Source: Adiantum capillus-veneris
Taxonomy: Eukaryota > Streptophyta > Polypodiopsida > Polypodiales > Pteridaceae
Direction of reading: 5' to 3'
DNA length: 64,000 nucleotides
Assembly: GCA_014529385.2 (NCBI GenBank)
Contig: CM043955.1
Coordinates: 143,663,640 to 143,727,639 of the forward strand
The translations under genes and the position numbers were made by a program. Of the stretch, positions 41,566 through 52,946 are shown in pieces (the first letter of the stretch is position 1; every line of letters starts with the position of its first letter). The notes under the pieces were generated by a model. It was given only the letters and a program-made list of their open reading frames with translations, searched no databases and was not told the origin of the DNA.

Positions 41566-43047
41566 GGCAACTCACAATGATCTATCTTCAATGATAGATG
41601 AGAATGCTATTGATCCCAATTTTAGAGATGTGATTTCAGCCCTTGCATTAGGGAAGAAAGAAGAACTATTTATTTTACAAGATGGTTATCTTCTCTATGG
41701 CAATAGACTATGTGTTACTAACTCACTACGTGAGAAAGTAATGTATGAATCTCATGCTCCTCCTTATGCGGGGCATAGAGGGATTCAGTCTACCTTAAAG
41801 GGAATTGAAACATATTTCTATTGGCCTACCATGAAAGTGAACATACAAGAGTATGTTTCTAAATGTGTGGTATGACAAAAGACAAAATTTGATAGAGGGA
41901 AGCAACTTGGATTGCTTCAACCCTTGCCAATCCCTAATTCACCATGGGAGAGCATATCCATGGATTTTATCTTTGGATTGCCTAAGTCTATCCATGAGAA
42001 TACGGGAATATGGACGATAGTAGACAGGTTCAGTAAACAAGCTCATTTTATACCTGTCAAAAAGACTATCAAAGCCCATCAAATGGCAACCCTCTTCATT
42101 TCACAAATTTTCAAGTACCATGGCTTGCCAATGTCCATAGTGTCGGATAGAGATCCTAGAATGACCAGTAACTTCTGGAAGGGTCTCTTTGAGAATTTAG
42201 GGACAAGGCTAAACTTCTCTTCGGCCTATCATCCACAAACGGATGGCCAAAGTGAAATAGCTAACCTAACAATTCTCGATCTACTAAAAGCCTATGTAAC
42301 GGAAGTAGATCAAAGATCACAATGGGAGAAGTACTTACCCTTAGTGGAGTATGCTTACAATAACACTGTACATACTTCCACGGGAAAAGCACCTTTCGAG
42401 GTAATTGAGGGAAGATCAAAAAGTCCCTTGCTACTTAAGGTACATGGGAAGATCTTCGCTCTGCAGATGAGTATAGTCGAGACCTACAAGAGTCTTTTCA
42501 AAAGATTAAGGATGCTATCTCTATCTCACAGCAAAGGCAAAAGGCTGCTGCTGCTAACAAGCATAGAAGAGCCCAAGCCTTTAAAGAAAATGATTGGGTC
42601 TTATTAAAGTTTCCCAAGGCTCGATTAAGGCACACGACAGCAAGAATCCTACGGGACACCAAAAGTACTATGCTAAACTAGCAAAAAGGTACTATGGTCC
42701 CTTCCAGATTCTTAGGCCAATCAATGAGATGGCCTATCAACTCAAGTTGCCCAATCATTGGCTCATACACAATGCTTTCCATGTGAGCCTATTAAAGCCT
42801 TACAAAGGAGAGCCACCTCAAGAACCAACTATGGAAGACCCACCAGAGATCGAGGACCAAGAGGAGGTGTTGTAGCTCGAGTCCATTCTCCGACATGAAG
42901 ACAAGGTATTAAGAGGCGGTAAGACTATCCGACAATATCTTATTAAGTTTAAGAATTATCCTTTTGAAGATGCTAGATGGATGCAAGGCATATAATTAAA
43001 GGATAACCTAAACCTTGTCAATGCTTACAATGCTTCCCAAGAGTAAG
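41566..43047 (+). pseudogene. Chromovirus (Ty3/gypsy) integrase with chromodomain, 5'-truncated
   Basis: Begins in the RNase H-integrase linker (FILQDGYLLYGNRLC), then the H2C2 finger (ESHAPPYAGHRG ... CVV) whose last Cys position is a TGA at 41873-41875. The core has D in SMDFIFGLP, D in VSDRDPRM and E in GQSEIAN. After a frameshift near 42600 comes the C-terminal block ([22 protein letters not shown]). After an in-frame TAG (42873-42875) follows a chromodomain (ILRHEDKVLRGG, YLIKFKNYPFEDARWM). A chromodomain is expected to guide integration to marked chromatin. Gag, protease and RT are absent. Confidence 0.9.
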
Positions 43048-43474
43048 AAAATGTACAAATGTTAAAAATGAACAAAGTTTCTTTTGTCTTATAAGACTCT
43101 CTTTTTCTTTATTGTGCACAAAAATGAAGTAGTATGCATGCTTAGATCAAGTTTGCGGAGACGACGTCTCCCAAACACCAAGTAGAGCTTGTCACTCTAC
43201 TATGGAAGACTGATAGGACTAATGTGCAGACATGCTTGTGGCAGCCTCGGGCTCTCAAGCGCCAAATGGACTAGTATCCATTGTGGAATGATGTCGTAGG
43301 GTAACATAGGGATCCTCTACCCGCTAAGAAAAGGACTCATGAATATGCTTTATCTTCTCTACACCATAGTCGAGGACGACTATGATTTCAAGAGAGAGGG
43401 AATTTCATAATAATCAATATCTAATTCTCCTAAATGATTTTCTCATATTAAACTGATCATTTAATGTGGGGAAG
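43048..43474. other. Chromovirus 3' untranslated region
   Basis: Non-coding DNA between the chromodomain end and the putative LTR. Confidence 0.5.
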
Positions 43475-44969
43475 TGCCAGGGGAGAAAAAGCTAGAATAT
43501 TGATTAAGCTAGCAGACCGGCCACAGTAGGGATCCAAAGGAGGGAAAATAGGGATCCAAAGGGGGGGGCATCTACAAAAGAACCATGTGCAACAATGGGC
43601 TAAAAAGACCCTAAGATTCAGCCCCTTAAGACTTCCAAAATGCTAAGGTTCCAAAATTCAAAGGTTGTTTTCAAAGGGTTAAAGCTTAGGATAAATTGGG
43701 TGGTTTGTGTACTCTCCAAAGTCAACACATATCCCTACACATGAGGGGGCGAGCCCTAAAGGTAGGGGGATAAGAGAGAAAGACTAAAAAACTTACACAC
43801 ACACACAAGCTCCCATTTGAACACAAAGGGCATAAAGGACACATGTCATATGCCTAAGCTAGTTGCTCCCAAAGTGTGCTCAATTCTTATTGGATGACCC
43901 TTGAAGTGGACCAATGAGAATTAGGCTAGAGTAAATTTAGTCTAATTAATTTTAAAACACTTAATAAAAAGAACCAATGAAAATTAAGTCTCTTGGATGA
44001 TTATTGGACAGCCCGTGAAGGGGTCCAATAAGAATTGAGCAGCCCAATGGGCTACTTAATTCCTATTGGGGGCCAGAATGGGGAAAGGTCCAATGGGGAT
44101 TTAATTCATTTAAATCAATTAAGTTTAATTGATAAAGCTCTCTCAAAAAGGGAAAGAGGGACACATGTCACAAGGATCTTCAATTTACCCCTATTTTCCT
44201 ATTGGCTAAGCTTGGCACTATCCAATGGGGAGCCTGCAAGAGCAAATATCAAGAGGCCTCGCCCAAGAGAGAGAGGGGGCTAATTTTTGCAAGGCATTAT
44301 CACACACACAATCTCATGTGTGAAGAAACAGAAGACTATCTCTTCCCAAGCTTTAATGGAGAGCTCATCACCTACTCCAAGCTTGTGAGATAGAAGCCTA
44401 CATCGACACACTCTTGGCATGTGGATGCAAATCCAACCAAGAGCCAAGCTTCAATGCATGCTCATCTCCTCTACCATGGTAATTACTAAGCTAAGCTATG
44501 CTAATATGAGAGATTATGTGAGGAGATGTACATCTTTCTCGTAAGATACTCCTTCTTCCTCTCAATCTACTCTCATACCCTGCTAGCTCTCACCATCTTC
44601 GAAGGTGTGTGAGGTCTTGGGTCTGAGACCGGGGATAATTGATGTTGTGTTTGCTAAGTGTTTTTCTTAGTGCATGAAGCTTTCATCTTCATTGCACTAG
44701 CTAGTCTTGAAGGAACACAAAGAATTGTATTGTACAATGTCTCTCTTGATGGGAGAAACCATAATACAAAGCCTTTTGGAGGGGGGACCGGCTCCATGCC
44801 AATCCGGTCCTCAACTATTGTCAATAGCTTTATTTCTCTCTGTTTTGAAAGTATTGTTCATGCTATCTAACTAGGTGTTATGCTTTTTGTTGCTCTCTCC
44901 ACCCAAGCACTCTTGTAATTCTCATTAGGAATCTATTCTAATGAAATGCCCGCTAATTTCCGCTACACA
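43475..44969 (+). repeat. Putative chromovirus 3' LTR (about 1.5 kb)
   Basis: GTGGGGAAG precedes TGCCAGGGG at 43475, and the copia sequence resumes right after CTACACA at 44969. The ends fit TG..CA. The right end is well set by the copia frame, the left end only by the purine run. Short open frames inside are not coding. Confidence 0.55.
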
Positions 44970-45645
44970 CAAGTTTTTAGGCCATTAAATGTTACACCCA
45001 TAGTACATTTTGAGACATTTTCTGCCATAGCCAGAAATTGTTTGAAGCACATAAAAACTTCAAAATTTGCTTTAAGCAGAAATACCCATGCATGCCTGGA
45101 GTAATCATCAATGAAAGTCACGAAGTAAAGGTAATTGCCCAAGGACGGAGTTTGCATGGGCCCACAAACATCACTATGCACAAGCTGCAAAATGCATGTG
45201 GCCCGAACTGAACCATCCTTTGGAAACTTCAAATGCTGCATCTTACCCAAAATACAGCCTTCACAAACATGTTTCACAGGTGCTTCAAGAGGCGGCAAAG
45301 AAGAAACCATATTAGATTTCTACAAAACACGGCAAACTGGAAAAATTCAGATGACCAAAACGCGCATGCGAAAGTTTTGCATCTGAAATAGCCCTTGAAT
45401 CTGCAACAGCATTTGCAAAATTTTGTCCACACTTGTCATACAAACTGAGCTTATACAGCCCACAGCACAAAAGGCCAGATGCAACAATTTCATCACCAAA
45501 ACTGAGATCATGAACTGTACATCTGTCATCCACAAATTTGACTACAAGTCCAAGTCTAGCAAGTGCTGATACAGACAAGAGATTCTTCTTGATCCCAGGT
45601 ACATAAAGTGCATCAACAAGTGTGAAGGAACTGCCATTTGAAGGG
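44970..45645 (-). pseudogene. Ty1/copia Pol fragment (pre-integrase and integrase N-part)
   Basis: Minus strand, from 45645 downward: VDALYVPGIKKNLLSVSALA, the end of the protease side and start of the pre-integrase region; then LSHARFGHLNFSSL, a frameshift near 45312, VCEGCILGKMQHLKF (finger Cys pair), and the core start VHSDVCGP and FVTFIDDYSRHAWVF. It ends at FNGLKT, where the chromovirus LTR begins. The continuation is at 41565. The element was split by the chromovirus. Confidence 0.85.
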
Positions 45646-46610
45646 GATCGGAGAGCACCTCAGACGGAGAGTGAGCGAGAGAAGGAGACAGACGATTCAC
45701 AGATATGGGTAGGGAGACTCAAAGAGTGAGTAGCCCCCTATACACTTATGCTATGTATAAGGTATACAACTCAATGGGCGCCCAGACTCTGGGCAGTCGG
45801 GCAAGGCATAGGCGCCTATACCCCAACAACCTCCCACTTAAAGGTGATTGTGCCTTTAAGCAAGGGAACCTAGTCTAAAGACTACAAAAGGTTAGAGAAA
45901 ACCGCTCTCAACTGATGCCCACTGGCTGGCTGTGATTGTGTGCATCCGGCTGTCCTGCTCCCGTGTAAGTCCATACACCACCAGAGGTACCGCACACGTA
46001 CTGCAAGTATGTATGCAATACCTGCATATCTCCCTCGTGCACTATGCCATCATCAGTCAACAAACGACTGACAACCCCAACTGCAAATGCTCCCACTACA
46101 GCTGCGATATCCGGTCTCAAGATCAGCATCTCATACATGAGACCACCGAATGTCGATGCAATGCTAGCGGCCATGCTAGCTCTACGGAGCATGCATCAAC
46201 ACATATATCCTTGGCAATATGCATCTCTAACTGACAAGGCGCGTCAGTCACATGCATCTCCTGACTGTCCGCAAAAGACGCATTAACCTGTCGTGCAACC
46301 TCAGAGCAAACCAGCTGCTCTAGGTGTCTGCTGGAAGACATATCCTGCACAACTATATCCCCATGCTCACTGTCGAGCATAGAAAGGAATGATTGCATAA
46401 TCGTTGACATCTCAGCCTCCTCTGCAATCATCCACTGCAAACATGACCACTCAATCTACTGTGACTCGCTAGAGCTCTCATGCTCTAACTCCTTATGCAT
46501 AGACTCTTGCACAACTTCCTCCTGTCGTGACTCACTAGAGCAAGACCGCTCTACCTGTCTATCCTGCATAGAAGTATCTCCCACAACTGACTCTCTGCTT
46601 TGCTCAGTCA
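45646..46610 (-). pseudogene. Degraded copia RT/RNase H junction and flanking DNA
   Basis: 45908-46192 on the minus strand reads LMYEMLILRPDIAAVVG and GVVSRLL, then YLQYVCGTS, recalling the copia block LMY-TRPDI-VGVVSRF-YL-GTS. Upstream (46190-46440) an open stretch lacks known motifs. 45830-45870 (CCTCCCACTTAAAGG) may be untranslated copia DNA. Heavily degenerate. Confidence 0.5.
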
Positions 46611-47102
46611 TGTAAGGTTTCCAGTTTCTGAAACCTTAAAGGTTGTATAAAGCTTAATCAAACTGATATGATTATTGAAAAAGCAATGTAGAATTGTCCG
46701 ACCATGGCAAATATTGGTATTTTTGGAATCTTAAGCACAGCAAACCCCGTGCTAGAAATTTTCAGAATTGAAATCCGATAAAAACTGGCATAGTTATGAC
46801 CCTTGGAAGTTTACACTGTGAATTGAGTAAAATAGGAAAAATTGAAGGGTTGCAGTAATCATTTAAGCATAGACTTTATTAAAGGCCTCCTAAATATTTA
46901 CAAGATATTTACCAGTTAAGCAAAAATAGGTCAAAATATAGCATAATTGATATTTTAAAAGCTGGCAGGTAATGGGAGGGTCATCACTGACCTGCCAGGG
47001 ACTCATTTAGCAGCAGGGGTCGTTTTTTGACCTTTTGGGGGCTACTTGAACTGCAAGCAACTGCTTTTTTAAGCCTGTGAGAGCTTAAGAGTGCCAGAAA
47101 AC

Positions 47103-47110
47103 TATAAATA
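47103..47110 (+). promoter_or_regulatory. TATA box of the large LTR-like unit
   Basis: TATAAATA within GAAAACTATAAATAGGACCC, a standard plant retroelement promoter context. Confidence 0.6.
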
Positions 47111-47851
47111 GGACCCCTAGCTTCACATTTTACACAGACTCGGAGCCTTGCTACTCTCTCTCTCTCTCATCTAGAGAGGACACTACGTAGAAATCATTAG
47201 AGATTAATCTCTAATTGATTAACCTAAACGGTAATTAGTCTAATCTTTCTTAATTATCAAGGTTAGATTAAGATATTTGTTAATAAATCAAAAATTAGGC
47301 CTATGTATGCTTCTCAAACCTCTCTTAATTAATTAATCTTTGCTGATTATTAGAATTAAGCTTAGTAATTATCAGAGATGCATTAGACAGTTATTAATCT
47401 AAGAAAATTATCCTATAATTTTTTGAGAATTTTTCCTAATTAATTAGGAATAATTACTGTATTTTTTGAGCAATTTTAATAGGGGAAATTAGTAAATGGA
47501 TTTAAAATGTTGTGATATATTTATCAGTGTTTAATTAGGTAATCAAGAACCCGTGATAATTCAGAAAAGCTCAGAAAACTAATCTAGCTAATTAATTTAG
47601 AAGAAATACTCTATTTTTTGAGTAATTTAAATAGGGGAAATTAGTAAATGGAATTCAAATGTTGTGATATATTTTTCAGTGGTTAATTAGGTGTTCAAAA
47701 ACCCATGATAATTAGGAGAATCTCAGAAAATTAATTTAGAAGAAATACTCTGTTTTTGGAGTAATTTAAATAAGGAAAATTAGTAAATGGATTTCAAATG
47801 TTTTGATATATTTAATTAGGAGAAGGAAGGTTCTGGTCTGGTCAGCACCAT

Positions 47852-48308
47852 CATCAAATCACACCCTCCCCACCTCTCTCTCTCTCTCTCTCTTTCTCTC
47901 TCTAAAAGTTACCTGTAGGCTGTCTCTCACAACTTCACAAGTTGTCGCTCTCTATATGCTCTACTACTCTCTAGTGTCGGCCTGCCAGACTGACTGCCAG
48001 CACTGAGCAGTTTAGAATTCTCTCCTGAGTCCTCCTCTGTTCAGTGTTGTGTGTGTGTGTGTGTCCGGCGGGCCCTTGCGACGATTCCATCCTCATGATG
48101 AGTCGGAGTCCTACAGTCTAGTAGGGCGTCTGTGCGAGACTGTACTAGCTGAGCTAGAGCCTACTAGTGGGGCAGGGAGAGGGAGAGGGGGGACGCTAGT
48201 AGGGCGTCTGTGCCAGACTGTACTAGCTGAGCTAGAGCCTACTAGTGGGGCAGGGAGAGGGAGAGGGGGGACTCATCATGAGGATGGAATCGTCGCAAGG
48301 GCCCGCGC

Positions 48309-48353
<45 letters not shown>

Positions 48354-48496
48354 CACTGAACAGAGGAGGACTCAGGAGAGAATTCTAAACTGCTCAGTGC
48401 TGGCAGTCAGTCTGGCAGGCCGACACTAGAGAGTAGTAGAGCATATAGAGAGCGACAACTTGTGAAGTTGTGAGAGACAACCTACATGTAACTTTT

Positions 48497-48554
<58 letters not shown>

Positions 48555-48570
48555 AGGGTGTGATTTGATG
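47852..48570. mobile_element. Foldback (long inverted repeat) element, 719 bp
   Basis: Left arm 47852-48104 and right arm 48270-48570 are reverse complements, from CATCAAATCACACCC to GGGTGTGATTTGATG. Each arm carries a CT/GA and a GT/CA microsatellite in mirrored positions but of different length. The 165-bp loop is two copies of a 78-bp unit (48118 and 48196). There is no coding capacity: the open frame across it is an artefact of repeats. It interrupts the 152-bp array. Confidence 0.85.
48118..48269. repeat. Two 78-bp tandem units in the foldback loop
   Basis: CTAGTAGGGCGTCTGTG starts at 48118 and again at 48196. The units are almost identical. Confidence 0.9.
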
Positions 48571-50412
48571 TGATAATTAGGAGAAGCTCAAAAAGTTAAT
48601 CTAGCTAATTATGTTAGCAGAATTACTCTATTTTTTGAGTAATTTAAATAGGGGAAATTAGTAAATTTAATTCAAATGCTATGATATATTTATCAAGGGT
48701 TAATTAGATACTAAGGAACCCATGATAATTAGGGGAAGCTCAGATAATTAATCTAGATAATTATGTTAGTAGAAAAACTCTGATTTTTAGACAAATTAAA
48801 TAGGGGAAATTAGCAAATAGATTCAAATTGAATTGAGTTATTTATTAGAGGTGAATTAGAGGTTATGAAACTCATGATAATTATGCTGATCTCAGATAAT
48901 TAGTTTAACTAATTATCTTAGTGGAATTACGCTGTTTTTAGGGGTAAATTAAAGGGGGAAATTAGTAAATCATGTTCTATAATTACATGCTATTTATCAG
49001 AGCTATATTATAGGGTTAAAAGACCGTGATAATTATTCCAAGGTTAGAAAAGTGGTATAGATAATTATCAAAGTCAAATTACACTATTTTTAGCTAAAAA
49101 CTAAAGAGGAAAATTAGTAAATCATGCTATATGATTACATGCTATTTATCAGAGCTATATTATAGGGTAAAAAGGCCGTGATAATTATGTCAAGGTTAAA
49201 TTAGTATAGATATTTATCTAAGTCAAATTAAACTATTTTTAGCTAAAAACTAAAGAGGGAAATTAGTAAATCATGCTATATAACTACATGCTATTTTTCA
49301 GAGCTATATTATAGGGTAAAGAGGCCGTGATGATTATGCAAAGGTTAGAAAAGTAGTATAGATATTTATCTAAGTCAAATTACACTATTTTTAGCTCAAA
49401 ACTAAAGAGGGAATTTAGTGAATCATGATATATGATTATATGCTATTTATTAGAACTATATTATAGGGTAAAGAGGCCATGATAATTATATCAAGGTTAG
49501 AAAAGTAGAATAGATATTTATCTAAGTCAAATTACACCATTTTTAGCTAAAAATTAAAGAGGGAAATTAGTAAATCGTGCTATATGATTACATGCTATTT
49601 ATCAGAGGTGTATTATAGGGTAAAGAGGCCGTGATAATTATGCCAAGGTTAGAAAAGTAGTATAAATATTTATCTAAGTCAAAATTTACTAATTTTGGTA
49701 AAAATTTCAACGGAGAAATTAGTAAATCATGCTATATGATTACATTCTAGTTATCAAGGTTAGCTTACATAATAAAAAGGCCGTGATAAATATTTCAAGG
49801 TTAGAAAAGTAGTATAAGTATTTATTTAAGTCAAATTATCCTAATTTTAGCTGAAAATTGAAGATGGAAATTCTATAACTAAATTTGAAAATAATAAGAT
49901 AATTACCAAAAGTAAAAAATATCATAATCTACTTGTGGTAATTATACCATAGTTAATTAGTGAGGTTATGAAATTATAATTGACCAAAAGTCCCATTTTT
50001 AGCAAATGATTAATTAAAATAAATAGACTTTGTGGTTAAAAGTTTTTAGAAAAATTATAGTAAGTGTAAACCTATGATATCAAATTAAGGAAATGAAATC
50101 TTTAAGAGAAATTAAATACAATAAATATTAAGCCCAAAATAAGTAGATTATTAGCTTAAAAGTTGATGGGAAAATTAGGAAAAAGATATAGAAAATTATA
50201 AGAAAGTTAGGAGAGCTTAGAAAAACCTTAGGGAAGCGGTGGAAAAAGTTATCATGCTTATATAGACAAATAAGAAATTACTAGGTCAAGAATTTATCAA
50301 TTAAGTCTATAAATTTAACCTTGGATGGATTACGGTTGAATACAAAGGTTAAGTTTAGATTTTGAACTATTTACCTAATGATTAGACGACCTTTTTATAA
50401 GGATAAGAAGTT

Positions 50413-50578
50413 ATGATACCAAAAAGAACCCGAGCAAATCCTACAGCTGATGATGAGGACGTAGCTTCAAAACGAACTAGAGCGTCGTACGACAACGAAG
50501 CCGGGCCTCTAGTAGTAGGCCTATGGAGGAGCGTCTTCAGGCGCCAGCGTAGCAGCAGATGGCCAATCAATCCCAGGT
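50413..50578 (+). other. Putative LTR-borne short exon with splice donor
   Basis: ATG at 50413 opens a frame with two KRTR motifs and DNEAGPL, ending at CCCAG with GTGGGT beyond (donor at 50577). It is parallel to the minus-strand stretch at 26395-26251 of the related LTR. In some plant gypsy elements translation begins in the LTR; that this is such a case is inference. Confidence 0.4.
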
Positions 50579-51488
50579 GGGTTTCCCATTATTCAATTAT
50601 GTCTTTAATTAGTTTAAGTTCTTTTATAAGTTAGCATTGCATACGTAAGAAGGATAAACTGGCTGAAAACGGAAGGTAACTTCCAACGTACATTTGTTTA
50701 TAATGTAGGAAAGAATTATTTGGGTTAAAACTGGTTGAATTAGGAAAGATATGTTTGATCATCCTTAAGACAGCTTGTCTCAAGACACCTTCGACTCCTT
50801 AGTATAAATTGATGATAATGATTGGCTTTCTAGCCATAGATAAGTCGGTTACCCCCATGAACGATGAGTTTCTACTCCGTGTCATGTCTTGATGTTTCTA
50901 CATAAGTTAGGATACCGTTTTTATCCTAGGGGAGCCGCCCGGTTGTATGGGCAACTGGTTTGGTGTATAGGCACCCGGAACCTTGGGTGGGGGTTTATCC
51001 ACTTTGGATTTGAATAAGGAATGGGTGCCGTTTTTCACCCTTAGGTGGTCTTGAGACAAGAAGAGTACTGGTCATGGTTATTATGGATAATGTTTTGATT
51101 GACAGTACCCTGTCTTAAGTTTAAAGATGTTTCCTTTCTGAAAGAATGCTTTCAATGCTGTCTTCAAGGAATTACTGTGATGGAACGTTAAAAGAAACCA
51201 TTATTTTAAATGTTAAAACAATGTGATAATAAGATAAATGAATCTTGTGTGAGTGCGGGGTGGTAAGTGGGGATTGACTAAGGTTGTCAATCATGGATGG
51301 GTGGACCTGATTAGTCAGGTAACTTGTTAACCCTCACGGCTCACGGACACTCTATTACCTACAACGGACGTTGTAATCTACGGCGGACATTGTATTATTT
51401 ATTTGGTAGAGTCAGGTACCGGGCTTGTCGGTCCAATAGGAAAAGGGTAAGAGTGATCGCCGATGAGAGGCGCACTCTAACTGTGACA

Positions 51489-51917
51489 TTCAAGGGATTA
51501 GTTGGCTAAGCATGGGGGCCCAAGTGTGAATGGGGTGAGCTCATATAAAAGCCAACTAAACCTAAAATTCAGGGATTCTCTCATTTGTGCAATGCAAGAA
51601 AGGTGCTCTTGCTCCATCTCCTTGTGTACTAGTGTGTGTGTGTGTACTTGAGAGAGAGAGAGTGTGTGTGTGTGTGTGTGTGTGATCAAGCATTGCGGCG
51701 ACACAACGGCGGTGAAGCGGTTGAGCGCGGCGTAGCGGCGTCTCCTTCTTCTTCGCGGCGAGGAATCCTCCATGGCAGGAGCATAGAGCGGTGAGTGACA
51801 CACCATTGCCCTCTTTTGAGCTTACTAGTTAAGCTAGTTGTGTGCTTGGAGCCGTCTGTGGCTCGCACACAGTGTTAGGCAAGTCCCTTGCTTCGACAGT
51901 GCGGCAAGGAGCGCACA
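51489..51917 (+). repeat. LTR 3' part with TATA box, upstream of primer site
   Basis: ATATAAAA at 51543-51550, TG/GA tracts at about 51630-51683, then GTGGCTCGCACACAGTG and the end GCGCACA at 51917, directly before a primer-binding site. The left end is unknown. A related segment is at 31544. Confidence 0.7.
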
Positions 51918-51918
51918 T

Positions 51919-51939
51919 TTTTGGCGTCGCTGCCGGGGA
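51919..51939 (+). promoter_or_regulatory. Primer-binding site, tRNA-Asp type
   Basis: TGGCGTCGCTGCCGGGGA (51922-51939) differs by two bases from the TGGCGCCGTTGCCGGGGA site of plant gypsy (Athila/Tat) elements, which is complementary to the 3' end of tRNA-Asp. Confidence 0.75.
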
Positions 51940-52946
51940 ATCGCCCTGCACTAAGCCCAAGAGGCACTTTGTGCTTCTTCTATGAGTTGTTTGTAGTAGG
52001 AAAGAAGAGGAAGAGGAAGAGGAATGAGTTATTTTTGTGCAAGTTGTTAATTTCTGTATTGTCTGCAAGTTCTGTGATTTCTGCATAATCTTGTGTTTTC
52101 TGTTTGCACACAGTCTTTGCACAATTAGTAGTCGTTAGCTTGTTCGCAGTGAATGAGTAAGTAGGTAGACAGTTAGCAATTTCTGTTTGCACACAGTCTG
52201 TACACAGTTTTCTGTTAAGGTTTGCCTGCACACAGTCTTTGCACAGTAAGGTAGTGAGAGAGGAAGTAGGTGGACAGTTAGCTCACTGTCAGTAAGCAAT
52301 TAGCAGAGTGGTTAACAGATTAGTTAGTGGTTAGTAGCACTGTTAGTAAGTAGATAAGGTAGTGAGCTGTGAGCTGTTGACAGAGAGGTTAGGTAGGTGT
52401 TGACAGTGCGTGTGGCCAAGAAAGGATCACCTAAACCACGCGCGGTCGTCGCCTTAAAAAAATAATTAAAAAATAAAAAATAAAAATAAATAAAAAATCC
52501 AAAAATCCAAAAATATTTAAGCGTGAGTGACTGGGGGGCCACACTAAAATTTTGATCGGGATCGTTTGCCCAAGCCCAAGCCCAGGCCTCAATCCTCAAT
52601 CTTATGATATATACTAGACTCACTCTTATATATATACCCTACCCCCTCAAGAGGGAATGAGAGCATGTGGGGCAAGTCCTCCACTCTCCTCCCTTCTCTT
52701 CCCACTTGCACCCTTAGACTTTCTAATTTGAGCCTAGTTTCCTACTAGAAATTGACGGTTTTAGGGATTTCGAGGGCATAAAGTGACCAAACGGAGGGCT
52801 GTAAAGCACGGCACCTCCCTTTGACCGAGACGCTCGTTTTGAGCTATCATACGTTCTATTCTATAGCTGGGTCAGAAAAAAAAGGACCAAAAAATCAAAA
52901 AAAAATTAAGAAAAGACTTGGGTTGCAAAACACCCAAAAATACTAG
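51940..52946 (+). other. Retroelement leader region
   Basis: Non-coding stretch between primer site and gag, with repeated GCACACAGTCT(T/G)TGCACA(A/G) phrases near 52110-52240 and an A/T-rich run at 52450-52520. No gene. Confidence 0.5.

Larger units (their letters stand above)
47470..49900 (+). repeat. 152-bp tandem array, AT-rich
   Basis: GGCCGTGATAATT or its variants recur at 48718, 48870, 49022, 49174, 49323, 49475, 49627 and 49779, spaced 149-152 bp. Earlier units (near 47547 and 47697) are present before the foldback element at 47852-48570. Units drift gradually along the array. Confidence 0.85.
46611..51488 (+). mobile_element. Large LTR-like unit related to the solo LTR at 25171-27929
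   Basis: Starts TGTAAGGTTTCC, like the minus-strand start TGTAAGGTCTC of the solo LTR. Order of shared landmarks: TATA box (47103-47110), AT-rich middle, KRTR/EAG open stretch with splice donor (50577), AGCATTGCATACGT, TTGTATGGGCAACTGG, TGTGAGTGCGGGG and AGGTTGTCAAT. The right end is uncertain (CTGTGACA at 51488 is one option) and no target duplication was found. Its extra length comes from a 152-bp tandem array and a foldback element. Confidence 0.5.

Noticed and set aside
48049-48429. 126-codon protein with two repeats
   Set aside because: It runs across the foldback loop duplication and CA tract, so the repeats are DNA repeats, not protein domains.
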